Assembly: GCA_003284215.1 (NCBI GenBank) | Contig: QBVW01000003.1 | Span: 62,001 to 126,000, forward strand | Direction of reading: 5' to 3' | From: SAR86 cluster bacterium AG-313-D11 | GTDB taxonomy: Bacteria; Pseudomonadota; Gammaproteobacteria; Magnimaribacterales; D2472 | Length of the DNA: 64,000 nucleotides | Shown: one piece after another, positions 16,962 through 26,582 of the stretch | Numbering within the stretch: position 1 is the first letter of the stretch | Layout: each line of letters starts with the position of its first letter | Program-made: the position numbers and the translations under genes | The notes under the pieces: generated by a model | Told to the model about the DNA's origin: nothing | Seen by the model: only the letters and a program-made list of their open reading frames with translations | Database searches by the model: none

Positions 16962-17447
16962 CTATTTTTGAATTCCTTTTTCCTTTAAGAGAATTGTAGT
17001 AAATTTATCATCGGGATTGATGGGAGATACTTGTTCCCATATACGATCATACTCTGAGTGGAGAATAAGCCACTTATCATTATGCTTGATGTATTTATCT
17101 TCATATAGAGCAGTACCCTGAGTAACACTACCTAAATCAAAGTTATAAAAAATATCTTGCAAATACCATTTACCAGTAGCCTCAATAGCTGAAAGAATAT
17201 CAATTTCTGGATGATGTGCAGTATGCATAGCTGCAGTCTGATTATGAAATGCATGTTTTAAACTTTCTTTGATGGTCTCTTTGCCCTCTGATTCCCATCT
17301 GTATGTTCCACCTCGATAGTCAATTGTAATATCTTGAGAAAATACATTGTCTAATAAATCAAAGTCAGCCATATCTATTGCTCTAAAATATCTATGCTTT
17401 AAATTTTTAATCTCCTCTATATCAATTAGTTTTTGAAGTTTATCCAT
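16962..17447 (-). CDS. SnoaL-like (NTF2 superfamily) protein
   Basis: The 161-residue protein matches SnoaL_4-type proteins: LIDIEEIKNLKHRYFRAIDMADFDLLDNVFSQDITIDYRGG near the start, AMHTAHHPEIDI in the middle and DKWLILHSEYDRIWE near the end. Relatives include dehydratase- and isomerase-like enzymes acting on ring systems. It is 7 bases from the SDR gene upstream and 8 bases from the second SnoaL-like gene downstream. Confidence 0.75.
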   Translation of the reverse strand: MDKLQKLIDIEEIKNLKHRYFRAIDMADFDLLDNVFSQDITIDYRGGTYRWESEGKETIKESLKHAFHNQTAAMHTAHHPEIDILSAIEATGKWYLQDIFYNFDLGSVTQGTALYEDKYIKHNDKWLILHSEYDRIWEQVSPINPDDKFTTILLKEKGIQK

Positions 17448-17454
17448 TTTTGAT

Positions 17455-18207
17455 TTACCTTAAATATGCTTGACCACCATCGATCATGATAGTTGATCCG
17501 GTAATGTAATTCATTCCATCAGATAGAATATGACAAACAGCTTGACCAATATCGTTTTGACAATCGCCTACCCTTCCAAGCGGGATGGTTTTAAGAAATT
17601 CGTCAGCTTCATTTGGGTGCTCATTCATCCACCAATCCATTCCAGTTGATTTAGCAAGAGGCATTATGCAATTTACTAAAATATTATCTTGCCCCCACTC
17701 AACTGCAGCTGCTCTAGATAAAGAACGAATTGACTCTTTAACAGCAGCATAAGCTCCGTAAGAATTTGAATCAGGTCTTAATGCAGAAGAACTGGCTAAG
17801 TTAATAACTTTACCGCCTCCTTTTAAATATGGATGACTAGCTTTCATAAAACGAAACGTAGCCAGAGGTCCTGAATTCCATCCGTTAATAAAAGATTCAT
17901 CTGTAACATCTAATATATTTCCAAGCGGTACCTCTTGAGCATTATTAACTAAAATATTTAAAGAATTAAAGTTTGAAAGAGTAGTTTCGATAGATTGATT
18001 TATCGATTCATTACTTTTTACATCACACTCAATTGCAATTGCTGATCCACCATTTTTATTAATATCCATAGCAACAGCCTCTACTTTAGAAAAAGTTCGG
18101 CCGACCAGGCATACATTTGCTCCGTATGATGCAAGAGCTCTAGCAATACCCTCTCCAACTCCTTGACCGGAACCAGTTATTAAAGCTGTTTTGGTAGAGA
18201 AATCCAT
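17455..18207 (-). CDS. Short-chain dehydrogenase/reductase
   Basis: This 250-residue classical SDR has the cofactor motif TGSGQGVGEG (11-20), NNAQ in the NNAG position, a serine in LASSSALRP and the catalytic YAAVK motif. An NAD(P)-dependent alcohol or ketone substrate is expected. Only 2 bases separate it from the KstD-like gene, so it probably acts on the same compound class. The exact substrate cannot be read from the sequence. Confidence 0.88.
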   Translation of the reverse strand: MDFSTKTALITGSGQGVGEGIARALASYGANVCLVGRTFSKVEAVAMDINKNGGSAIAIECDVKSNESINQSIETTLSNFNSLNILVNNAQEVPLGNILDVTDESFINGWNSGPLATFRFMKASHPYLKGGGKVINLASSSALRPDSNSYGAYAAVKESIRSLSRAAAVEWGQDNILVNCIMPLAKSTGMDWWMNEHPNEADEFLKTIPLGRVGDCQNDIGQAVCHILSDGMNYITGSTIMIDGGQAYLR

Positions 18208-18209
18208 AT

Positions 18210-19919
18210 TTAGAAATTTGAACCAGTAATATCTCTCGCAGCCAAGTATCCAAAAGTCATTGCCGGACCAAGAGTTGAGCCTGGACCAGGATATGTTGGA
18301 AGCAAGGCTGTAGAGCAGTTACCACATGCATAAAGCCCTGGTATAGCATTGCCTTCTTTATTAAGAACTCTTGCATTTGTATCTATGACTAAACCACCTG
18401 CAGTTCCCATCTCACCAGGATATAAAACCATACAATAGTAAGGGCCTGTTTCAAGTGGAGCAAGACATGGATTTGGTGTTACGGAAGGATCCCCATAATA
18501 CCTATCATAAACGCTATCGCCGCGATGTAGATCAAGATCTTTGCCGGACGCAGCAAATTCATTAACTTTTGCCTGAGTTGCTAAAAGACCGTCAACGTTA
18601 ATTCCAGCAATTTCAGCCAGCTCTTCTAGTGTTTCACCTTTTGACAAGAAAGATGGAGTCCACCATTCTTTAGGAACGGCTGAATCAGGCTGCATAGATG
18701 CTTGCAGAAGAGGTCCGCAGGGTCTATTTTTTCTAAATGTACTATCAAAAATCATATAGCATGGTGCACATGGATTACCTTCAGCATATTTATCAAACAT
18801 ATCATTTACAAAACTGACATAATTCTGAGATTCATTTGAAAATCTTTCACCATTTTTATTAACTGTAAAATTTCCCGGCATTGATTTGTCTACCATTGAG
18901 AGCCACCCTTTGTCTTGCCCAGGCACCTTCATAACAGTAGACCACCAACCTGTGTCCATTTGATGAGTATCTGCTCCTAATTTTAGAGCAGCTTTTAATG
19001 CGTCTCCTGTGTTATGGGTATTAGCAGCACTCCACTCAATATTAGTGGGTTTAGGTAAGTATTGATCTCTTAGGCCTTGATCCTTTTCAAATCCGCCTGA
19101 AGCAAGAATAACTCCTTTATTGGCTTTAATATTTATTTCAACATTATCTTGAATAGCTTTTATACCAACTACTGAACCATTTTCATCAATAATGTCGTTC
19201 ATTGCAGTTTCTGTCCATAAATCTACATTTCTATCTTTTAAAGATAAAATTAATCGCGCAACACCTGCATTACCCATTGTTAAACGTCTGTCTTTCCAAC
19301 CCCACTTTAATCTCATAGGTATGTCCAAAATATATTTACTGAATAATTTTGCGAATAGAGATTTCCAGCCTGGTAAGGCTCCTAGAAGTAACTGACCTTC
19401 CACTTGAGTAAAATTCATATTTATTGGTCCCATGGTGAATGCAGTTTGAGGATGTTGGCCCCTTAGTTTGCCAAGATCATCTCCAAGCTCTGTTCCTTTG
19501 ATAGGCTCAGGCTCCATGGATCTATTACCTGCCTTTCCACCGGGATTATCTGGAAAGTAATCTGGATAGTGAGCTAAATTTCTGTACTTAACTTGAGAGT
19601 ATTCATGAAGATAATCAATCATTTTTGGGCCTTCAGAGAGATAGGTTTCGACTAGCTCATCTTTAATTTTTCCTTCAGGTGAAACGCTATTGATATAGTT
19701 TCTAGCATCTTCATCACAATCATCAACATTCTCAGCTTTTGCATACCTATTATTAGGTATCCATACGCCTCCACCCGATGTTGCAGAAGTTCCTCCAAAT
19801 TGAGTGCTTTTTTCAATCACTAGTGTTTTAGCGCCACCATCATGACAGCATAAAGCCGATGTTAATGCTCCATTACCAGAACCGATTACCACCACATCAA
19901 ATTCATAATCCCATTTCAT
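18210..19919 (-). CDS. FAD-dependent 3-ketosteroid-delta1-dehydrogenase-like flavoprotein
   Basis: The 569-residue flavoprotein belongs to the fumarate reductase/KstD family. It starts with DVVVIGSGNGALTSALCCHDGG and EKSTQFGGTSATSGGGVWIPNN, and ends with GPYYCMVLYPGEMGTAGGLVID and NCSTALLPTYPGPGSTLGPAMTFG. The length and the Tyr-rich GPYY...GTAGG segment resemble 3-ketosteroid dehydrogenases, which desaturate ring A of steroids. Other FAD-dependent dehydrogenases of this family act on different rings or on fumarate-like acids, so the substrate is inferred. It is the first gene of a six-gene leftward operon ending in pdxJ-grxD. Confidence 0.82.
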   Translation of the reverse strand: MKWDYEFDVVVIGSGNGALTSALCCHDGGAKTLVIEKSTQFGGTSATSGGGVWIPNNRYAKAENVDDCDEDARNYINSVSPEGKIKDELVETYLSEGPKMIDYLHEYSQVKYRNLAHYPDYFPDNPGGKAGNRSMEPEPIKGTELGDDLGKLRGQHPQTAFTMGPINMNFTQVEGQLLLGALPGWKSLFAKLFSKYILDIPMRLKWGWKDRRLTMGNAGVARLILSLKDRNVDLWTETAMNDIIDENGSVVGIKAIQDNVEINIKANKGVILASGGFEKDQGLRDQYLPKPTNIEWSAANTHNTGDALKAALKLGADTHQMDTGWWSTVMKVPGQDKGWLSMVDKSMPGNFTVNKNGERFSNESQNYVSFVNDMFDKYAEGNPCAPCYMIFDSTFRKNRPCGPLLQASMQPDSAVPKEWWTPSFLSKGETLEELAEIAGINVDGLLATQAKVNEFAASGKDLDLHRGDSVYDRYYGDPSVTPNPCLAPLETGPYYCMVLYPGEMGTAGGLVIDTNARVLNKEGNAIPGLYACGNCSTALLPTYPGPGSTLGPAMTFGYLAARDITGSNF

Positions 19920-20091
19920 AATATTTTGTAATTATTTTTTTTAAATTGTAACTAATTCACTATAACTCATCGGGGTTTTTTTTAAAAAAAATGATATATA
20001 TTAAAAATCATTGACAAAATTTATGTAATTGATACTCACAAATTAATTAGATTAATGTCTATAATCTATTTTTATAAAAAATAAAAAATAA

Positions 20092-21222
20092 ATGAAAACA
20101 GATATTTGTAAAAAACTTGGTATTGAATATCCCATTTTTGCTTTTACACATTGCAGAGATGTGGTTGTAGCAGTAAGCAAGGCAGGTGGAATTGGAGTAC
20201 TTGGAGCTGTAGGTTACTCTCCAGAGCAACTTAAGGAAGAGCTTGAATGGATAGATGAACATATTGGAGATTATCCATATGGTGTAGATACGGTAATTCC
20301 ACAAAAATATGAAGGAATGGATCAAAAAGATCCAGAGCAATTATTAGAATCTTTGCAAAAAATGATACCTGATGGTCATAAAGATTTTGTTGATAGTCTT
20401 CTATCAGACAATGGTGTTCCGGAAGCTCCAGAAACTAATGGTCCAAAAGGCGGGTTATTAGGATGGACAGAGGCAACAGCTGAACCTCAAATTGATGAAG
20501 CTTTAAAACATCCAAATGTAAAATTGATTGCTAATGCACTAGGTACACCTCCTGCTGACATGATCAAGAAAATTCAAGATAAAGGCGTCCTAATTGGAGC
20601 ATTATGTGGAAAAATTAAGCAGGCAGTTGCTCATAAGGAAGCAGGACTAGATTTTATAATTGCCCAAGGAGGAGAAGGTGGTGGTCATACTGGTGAAATT
20701 GGTAGTATTGTTTTGTGGCCTCAGATTGTTGATGCAGTAGACGGCTTACCCGTTCTTGCTGCTGGCGGAATTGGCAATGGCAGACAGATGGCTGCGGCTA
20801 TGTCTTCAGGCGCTCAAGGTATTTGGTGTGGTTCATTGTGGCTTGCAGTTGAAGAAGCTGCAGCTCAACCTGCTGAGAAAGACTCGTATTTAAATGCAAC
20901 TAGCGAAGATACGATAAGAAGCAAGGCTTGGACAGGAAAACCTGCTCGAATGTTAAAGAATAAATGGACTGAAGCTTGGGAAAACCCTGAAAATCCAGAC
21001 CCATTACCAATGCCACTTCAAGGGATGATTACTTTTGATGCGATGAGGCGAACCTCAATATATGCGGGTTCTGGAAATACACAAGATGTATCGTTTAATG
21101 CTGCTGGACAGGTTATCGGCCAAGTAAATCAAATTGAATCTGTAAAAGATGTAATTTATAGAATTATTAACGAATATCTTGATTCAATTGATCGCTTAAA
21201 CTCTTTGCTGCCAAAAGAATAG
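20092..21222 (+). CDS. Nitronate monooxygenase / 2-nitropropane dioxygenase family FMN enzyme
   Basis: The 376-residue TIM-barrel flavoprotein begins CKKLGIEYPIFAF and carries AVSKAGGIGVLGA, AQGGEGGGHTGEIGSIVLWPQIVDAV and VLAAGGIGNGRQMAAAMSSGAQGIWCGSLWL, the FMN phosphate-binding region of the family. Members oxidise nitronates or act as NAD(P)H:flavin or quinone reductases. It is transcribed away from the KstD-like operon across a 172-base AT-rich spacer that holds a TTGACA (20011-20016) and a TATAAT (20060-20065) too far apart to be a single ideal promoter. Confidence 0.85.
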   Translation: MKTDICKKLGIEYPIFAFTHCRDVVVAVSKAGGIGVLGAVGYSPEQLKEELEWIDEHIGDYPYGVDTVIPQKYEGMDQKDPEQLLESLQKMIPDGHKDFVDSLLSDNGVPEAPETNGPKGGLLGWTEATAEPQIDEALKHPNVKLIANALGTPPADMIKKIQDKGVLIGALCGKIKQAVAHKEAGLDFIIAQGGEGGGHTGEIGSIVLWPQIVDAVDGLPVLAAGGIGNGRQMAAAMSSGAQGIWCGSLWLAVEEAAAQPAEKDSYLNATSEDTIRSKAWTGKPARMLKNKWTEAWENPENPDPLPMPLQGMITFDAMRRTSIYAGSGNTQDVSFNAAGQVIGQVNQIESVKDVIYRIINEYLDSIDRLNSLLPKE

Positions 21223-21228
21223 ATTTTA

Positions 21229-21411
21229 ATGCTTGAAAGCCTCTTTTCTGAGCTAGAAGATTTGCTATGGGGACTTGGTATAGTCTCTTTTGCAATCATA
21301 GGATTATTGGTATTACCAAAAAATATCTCAAATAAGCTTGGTCAATACCCTCTAATTCTAACAATTATGTTTTTTTTGATTCTATTTGCAGTAATAAGAG
21401 TGTTTAACTAA
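21229..21411 (+). CDS. Small hydrophobic protein with two predicted membrane segments
   Basis: The 60-residue protein has two hydrophobic stretches (about residues 14-30 and 39-57) separated by a short polar loop with PKNISNKLGQYP. It follows the nitronate monooxygenase-like gene by 6 bases and overlaps the 3' end of the M20 gene by 4 bases. No family was recognised. Confidence 0.5.
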   Translation: MLESLFSELEDLLWGLGIVSFAIIGLLVLPKNISNKLGQYPLILTIMFFLILFAVIRVFN

Positions 21412-22712
21412 TTGCTTGAGTTGAAATCAGCTGAGAAGTCCTGAACTAAGTTTACAAATGCTTTAACGCCATTAGATAATGCGGAATCGTCAACATAAAA
21501 GTATGGTGAATGATTTGATGGACTATCCTCATCACCTGGTGCATTAACTCCTAGGAAAAAGAATAATCCTGGAGTTTGCTGAGCATAAAATGAAAAGTCT
21601 TCGGCGCCAGTTCTTGGTACTCTTGCCTCAAAAAAATCTCCATTTGCAGCTTCAATCAAAGAGGAGGAATATTTTTTAGCAAGCTCTTCATCATTAAAAG
21701 TTACTGGATACCCTCCGTAAACCTTAAATTCAGCAACCGCTGTAGCATGATGAGCAGCGGCTACATTTTCAGCAATAAGCTTTATTTCATCTCGTATTTG
21801 ATCCGCATAAGAATCTTTAAATGTTCTTATGGTGCCTTCTAACATGGCTGTGGAGGGAATGATATTATTTCTTGTTCCTGCTTTCATTATTCCGACAGTT
21901 ACTACTGCTTGGCTATCTAAGAGATTCAATCTTCTACTAACAATCGTTTGTAGAGTTGTTGCTATATCAGATGCTGCAATAATTGGATCAACCCCACTCC
22001 ATGGTCTTGAACCATGAGTTTGTTTGCCTTGTACAGTTATTCTAAAAGCTTCTGCTGAAGCCATAATTGGTCCAGGTTTGGTCCAAATTTGGCCATTTTT
22101 AAAGTTTGATACATGCAAGCCAAAAATGGCATCAGGCTTTTCAATCTCAAATAAACCTTGTTTAAGCATCAACTCTGCACCACCCTCTTCTCCTTCAGGC
22201 GCTCCTTCTTCAGCAGGTTGAAAGATTAGCAAAATATCACCACTTAACTTATCAGTATTTCTAGAGAGGAAACTTGCGACTCCAAGTAACACTGCTATGT
22301 GAGCATCATGACCGCATGCATGCATGACTCCAACTTCATTTCCTTGATATGTAGTTTTAACTTTTGATGAAAATGGTAAATTGAGTTTTTCTGTAACTGG
22401 CAACCCATCAATATCTGCTCTAAGTGCAATTAATGGACCTGGATTTTGACCTCTTATAAATGCAGTGACCCCAGTAATACCAAATTCTGTATTAGGCTCA
22501 AGACCCATTTCAGTGAGCGCGTTAACTATAGATTCTTGTGTTTTATACTCTCTGTTTGAAAGCTCTGGATACTGGTGAAAATAATGTCTCCAATCAGTAA
22601 CCTTGGTCATCACTCTTTGAAGATCTCTATCCAATTGAGTCTTTAAGTCATCTGCTGACAAGGGATTTATCAATAACAGTAAAGCAATGAAGATATTAAA
22701 AATTCTCATCAA
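21408..22712 (-). CDS. Exported M20-family amidohydrolase
   Basis: The 434-residue protein has an N-terminal signal peptide ending near LSADD, so it is probably periplasmic. It carries the M20D metal-binding motif HACGHDAH, PAEEGAPEGEEGGA, and late TGAEDFSFYAQQ and NHSPYF segments, as in N-acyl-amino-acid, hippurate or indole-acetyl-amino-acid hydrolases. Its start directly abuts the DUF1295 gene stop, which makes it the last gene of the F420 operon. Trimming of gamma-glutamyl or other amide products would fit, but that is speculation. Confidence 0.88.
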   Translation of the reverse strand: MMRIFNIFIALLLLINPLSADDLKTQLDRDLQRVMTKVTDWRHYFHQYPELSNREYKTQESIVNALTEMGLEPNTEFGITGVTAFIRGQNPGPLIALRADIDGLPVTEKLNLPFSSKVKTTYQGNEVGVMHACGHDAHIAVLLGVASFLSRNTDKLSGDILLIFQPAEEGAPEGEEGGAELMLKQGLFEIEKPDAIFGLHVSNFKNGQIWTKPGPIMASAEAFRITVQGKQTHGSRPWSGVDPIIAASDIATTLQTIVSRRLNLLDSQAVVTVGIMKAGTRNNIIPSTAMLEGTIRTFKDSYADQIRDEIKLIAENVAAAHHATAVAEFKVYGGYPVTFNDEELAKKYSSSLIEAANGDFFEARVPRTGAEDFSFYAQQTPGLFFFLGVNAPGDEDSPSNHSPYFYVDDSALSNGVKAFVNLVQDFSADFNSSN

Positions 22713-23591
22713 CTAACCTTTTTTAAATATATTTATAAGAATTGCAGGAGTTGAATTCATGTAATCTCTAAAATCTGAACGTCTTTCTAATGAACGTTTA
22801 TCCATCATTGAAACAGAAGCTATAGCTATCAAAGCATACATAATTATTGGCCCTATTATGAGCCATCCAAAAGATAAATTAGATGCCAAAGCAAACACAT
22901 AAAGGCTAAACCAAAACAATATTTCTCCAAAATAATTTGGATGACGTGAGTAATACCATAAACCGGATTTCATGGTTTTACGCTCACTAAGATTTTTTCT
23001 AAAGTTATACATCTGTTGATCAGAGATAATTTGAATGATGACAGCTAGTACAGCCAAAAAAGCAGCAAGTAGATCCAAGTTATTTAATTCACTCCCAGAG
23101 TACGCAAGTGCGTAAATCATTGGAAGTAATGCCATATACACACAAAGGGTTGGAATTAAATGGATCGATCCAAAGTCTACTATAAAATATTGGAATTTAT
23201 TATTTGTCTTCCCTTTCATCATGATGTATCGCCAATCTTCATGTGAGAAGCCATCCCACGACCTCATCCAGTTATAAGTTAACCTTATGGCCCAGAATAA
23301 TAAACATGCATGCATTAAATATGCTCTTTGAATATTGCCTGCTGCCGAAATATCAGACCAACACATCATTGCAAGAACAACTGGAATCACAGACCAAAAA
23401 GCATCATACCAACTAGAGTTATTAAAAATTACGCTTAAGAGATAAATAAAGATTGTTGCCTCAACATGACAAATAAGAACTTTCAGTATTAGAGATGATC
23501 CTAGAAAATAGTTCCAAGTTAACAACATAGAATAGATGCATGCTATGTATCCAATTAATATAACTAAAAGATGTGCAAATTTATTATTCAT
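22713..23591 (-). CDS. DUF1295 (steroid 5-alpha-reductase fold) membrane protein
   Basis: The 292-residue integral membrane protein has about seven hydrophobic segments and the DUF1295 signature region MKSGLWYYSRHPNYFGEILFWF, with WDGFSHEDWRYIMMKGK earlier. The family shares the fold of steroid 5-alpha reductases and isoprenylcysteine methyltransferases, and some relatives reduce double bonds with NADPH. Its start overlaps the fbiC stop by 4 bases, so it is translationally coupled to F420 synthesis. An F420H2-linked reductase role is a testable guess, not a call. Confidence 0.85.
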   Translation of the reverse strand: MNNKFAHLLVILIGYIACIYSMLLTWNYFLGSSLILKVLICHVEATIFIYLLSVIFNNSSWYDAFWSVIPVVLAMMCWSDISAAGNIQRAYLMHACLLFWAIRLTYNWMRSWDGFSHEDWRYIMMKGKTNNKFQYFIVDFGSIHLIPTLCVYMALLPMIYALAYSGSELNNLDLLAAFLAVLAVIIQIISDQQMYNFRKNLSERKTMKSGLWYYSRHPNYFGEILFWFSLYVFALASNLSFGWLIIGPIIMYALIAIASVSMMDKRSLERRSDFRDYMNSTPAILINIFKKG

Positions 23592-26002
23592 AAAGTAGTA
23601 ATTATTTTTTTAGGTTGATGATAGTCATTAATTATTGGAATTAATGGAATGGACTGTAAGTTGATTAAGTCTTGAAGGTTATTACTAAGGGGCTCATAAA
23701 GGGTATTTCTTTGTTTCAAGTTTAAATTTAACTCATCAGCAATACTTATAACGTCATCAAGATTAAGCTCCTGACCAAAAGATGCTCCAGCTGACCTTGT
23801 AATCGATTCGTTCATTAAAACACCCCCAATATCATTAATTCCAGAAGATAAAAGATATTTTAACCCCGGTAGGCCCATTTTAACCCATGAGCCTTGAATA
23901 TTATTTATGCTTCCATTAAAAAGAATCCTCGCAACTGAATGCACTAGAATTGTTTCTTTGAAGGTAGGCCCAGGTCTTGATTTGCCTCTCCTATAAATAG
24001 GTGCTTCGTCTGCAACGAATGGCAAGGGAACGAATTCAGTTAATCCATTAGTACTGTTTTGAATATCTAAAAGCCTCATTAAATGATGAGCAACATGAAA
24101 CATATTTTCAACGTGCCCAAACATCATCGTAGATGTTGTGGGTAATCCTACAGAGTGAGCAGATTTAATGATCTCTACCCATTCATCAGAATTGAGCTTA
24201 TCAGGACAAATAATAGAACGAATGTCATCATGCAAAATCTCAGCTGCTGTTCCAGGAAGTGAATTTAGTCCTGCTTTTTTGAGCTCAATTAAAAAATCTT
24301 TGACAGAAATATTCAAAGTTTTTCTACCATGGTCTATTTCAAGAGGAGAAAATGCATGGATGTGTATAGAATTGGAAACTGACCTAATAGTTCTAACAAT
24401 ATCAAGATATGTTTCTCCAGAGAATTTCGGATGAATCCCGCCTTGCAAACAAACCTCTGTAGCGCCTCGATCAATAGCTTCCTTTGTTCTTCGCATTATT
24501 TCATCTTCAGAAATATTATATGGTTTGCCTCTTAAGTCATCATGGCCTTTGCCTTTAGAAAAAGCACAAAAGTTACATTTGAAAGAACATATATTTGTAT
24601 AGTTAATATTTCGATTAATAACAAAACTTATATCTGAACCATGGATTTGTGATTTAACGTCATTAGCGTATTCAACAATGTATTTAAAATCATTTTCGGA
24701 GGTCTCTAATAGCAATTGAATATTTTTGGTAGAAGGATTTGTTTCAACATCTTTAATAAGTGAACGTATATTGGAATTAAGAATTGCCTCTGGATAGGAT
24801 GGAATATTTTTACTCACCCCAGACTTCCAATTATCAGATCGAATAAGTGATTGTGAGTCTGTGATCTGTAATAACTTGGATGATATTTTATCTGTAGAAA
24901 AAGTCTCAAGGTCTGAGAAATATTTTGGATACAATGTTGCTCTAGGCTTTAAGATCTGGTCAGTCTTTAAAACAATTTGATTCAACCTTTCTATCTCAGG
25001 CCAAGGCGCTTCTGGATTGACATAATCCTTGGTGACCGGAGAAATACCTCCAAAATCATTGATCCCAGAAAGCGTTAATTGATTAATGTGTTCTGTATTT
25101 AAATTAGGCGGTACTTGCAGGCTAATATCACCTGGTAAAATCAATCTTGCCATAGCAATTGTCCACATTAGATCATCAAATGATGGTTCTGCAGCATTTG
25201 TCATTAATGTATTGGGTTTAGCTTTAAAGTTTTGAACTATAACTTCTTGAATATGATTATACTTTTGATGTAACTCTGCAATTTTGTGCAATGACTCCAA
25301 ACGTTCTAGCCTTGTCTCACCTATTCCAATTAATATTCCAGTTGTGAAAGGAACGTTTTGTTTTCCAGCCTCCTCTAACGTCTGCATTCTAAATAATGGC
25401 TCTTTATCAGGCGATCCATAATGAGGTTGACCTTTTTCAGTAAGACGCGTTGATAAAGATTCAACCATGAGTCCCATTGATCCACTTAAGGGTTTTAATT
25501 GAGTAATTTCACTAGGTGTTAAACAGCCAGGATTGAGATGAGGAATAAGGGATGTTTCATTTAAAACTGCTGCTGAGCAGGCACCAAGATACTCATTTGT
25601 TGTCTTAAAACCATTAGCTTCAAGCCATTCTCTTGCAGCTTTGTACCTCAATTCAGGCTTATCACCAAGAGTAAATAAAGCCTCAAAACAGCCATTAGCC
25701 TCGCCCTCTTTTGCTATTGCAATAACTTGTTCAATTGATAAATAAGGAGTTTCAACTTTTTTAGGAGTCTTAGCAAAAGTACAGTAATGACACACATCGC
25801 GACATAGAAACGTTAACGGTATGAAAACCTTTGGCGAATAGGTAAGTAAATTTCTAAAGTGAATTTGTTTCTTCTCATAAGATGATTGAATTAAAGCATC
25901 AGATAAACAAATATTAGCCAAAGAAATCAGATCACAATAATTGATAGATCCAGTAGCAATTAATTGCTTCAAATGCTGATTTGATTGTTCTTGAATTTTC
26001 AA
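23588..26002 (-). CDS. fbiC: FO synthase FbiC (fused CofG-CofH radical SAM enzyme)
   Basis: FbiC makes the deazaflavin FO (7,8-didemethyl-8-hydroxy-5-deazariboflavin) from tyrosine and 5-amino-6-ribitylaminouracil. The 804-residue protein has two radical-SAM halves: an N-terminal CofG-like half with Cys67, Cys71 and Cys74 (CRDVCHYC), and a C-terminal CofH-like half with Cys472, Cys476 and Cys479 (CSFKCNFC). Further matches are GINDFGGISPVTKDYVNPE, LQGGIHP and LPGTAAEIL. The fused arrangement is that of Actinobacteria and other bacteria; archaea use two separate proteins. It lies 4 bases after cofC. Confidence 0.96.
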   Translation of the reverse strand: MKIQEQSNQHLKQLIATGSINYCDLISLANICLSDALIQSSYEKKQIHFRNLLTYSPKVFIPLTFLCRDVCHYCTFAKTPKKVETPYLSIEQVIAIAKEGEANGCFEALFTLGDKPELRYKAAREWLEANGFKTTNEYLGACSAAVLNETSLIPHLNPGCLTPSEITQLKPLSGSMGLMVESLSTRLTEKGQPHYGSPDKEPLFRMQTLEEAGKQNVPFTTGILIGIGETRLERLESLHKIAELHQKYNHIQEVIVQNFKAKPNTLMTNAAEPSFDDLMWTIAMARLILPGDISLQVPPNLNTEHINQLTLSGINDFGGISPVTKDYVNPEAPWPEIERLNQIVLKTDQILKPRATLYPKYFSDLETFSTDKISSKLLQITDSQSLIRSDNWKSGVSKNIPSYPEAILNSNIRSLIKDVETNPSTKNIQLLLETSENDFKYIVEYANDVKSQIHGSDISFVINRNINYTNICSFKCNFCAFSKGKGHDDLRGKPYNISEDEIMRRTKEAIDRGATEVCLQGGIHPKFSGETYLDIVRTIRSVSNSIHIHAFSPLEIDHGRKTLNISVKDFLIELKKAGLNSLPGTAAEILHDDIRSIICPDKLNSDEWVEIIKSAHSVGLPTTSTMMFGHVENMFHVAHHLMRLLDIQNSTNGLTEFVPLPFVADEAPIYRRGKSRPGPTFKETILVHSVARILFNGSINNIQGSWVKMGLPGLKYLLSSGINDIGGVLMNESITRSAGASFGQELNLDDVISIADELNLNLKQRNTLYEPLSNNLQDLINLQSIPLIPIINDYHQPKKIITTL

Positions 26003-26006
26003 CGGG

Positions 26007-26582
26007 CTAACTCTTAATATATTTAATTAGTTTGAAGTAATCTTCCTCGGAGTCAAGGTCGTCCTGAAGGCTTTCTATATTAATATCTTGATAATTTATG
26101 TCATTGTATTTAAATTCATGCTGAAAAAGATTGTAGCTATCTAAACCAAATTTAAGTTGAAAATTTATAGATGCATTAAACATCAAACAATTAGTTCCTT
26201 GTTTGTGAAGATCGGAAACTATGCTTACTTTTTTGCTGGAATAACTATTTGCAAGGATTTGTAAATCAAATTCATTAATTCGTGGAAGATCGGCATGCAT
26301 TATTAAAATAATTTCATTATTGGCATGTGATTTAATAGCTTCCTCTAAACTTTGATTTAATGATAAGTCAGAAAAATAGGACTTAGAATTATTTAAATCT
26401 AAACTTTGGTCATTGGTAACAACTGTAATTGAGTCGCATATCTTAGATTTAGATAAAATATCTATTGTATTTTTAGCCATTGAGGCTGCAAGAGACTCTC
26501 TTTCTGAATAGTCTATTATATTAGATAGTCTTTTTTTTGAAGTCGAAAACTTTTTAATTGGTATATATGCTGAGACATTCAT
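26007..26582 (-). CDS. cofC: CofC/FbiD-type guanylyltransferase for F420 synthesis
   Basis: CofC activates 2-phospholactate, phosphoenolpyruvate or 3-phosphoglycerate with GTP for transfer to FO. The 191-residue protein shows the family features: IPIKKFSTSKKRLS at the N-terminus, a SDLHKQGTNCLMF segment with the GTN motif, and DLDSEEDYFKL near the end. Which phospho-acid it uses cannot be read by eye. Its ATG directly follows the cofD stop codon. Confidence 0.88.
   Translation of the reverse strand: MNVSAYIPIKKFSTSKKRLSNIIDYSERESLAASMAKNTIDILSKSKICDSITVVTNDQSLDLNNSKSYFSDLSLNQSLEEAIKSHANNEIILIMHADLPRINEFDLQILANSYSSKKVSIVSDLHKQGTNCLMFNASINFQLKFGLDSYNLFQHEFKYNDINYQDINIESLQDDLDSEEDYFKLIKYIKS

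Noticed and set aside
20011-20065. TTGACA and TATAAT as one promoter for the nitronate monooxygenase-like gene
   Set aside because: The two boxes are 43 bases apart, far more than a sigma70 spacer. Each may belong to a different weak promoter.
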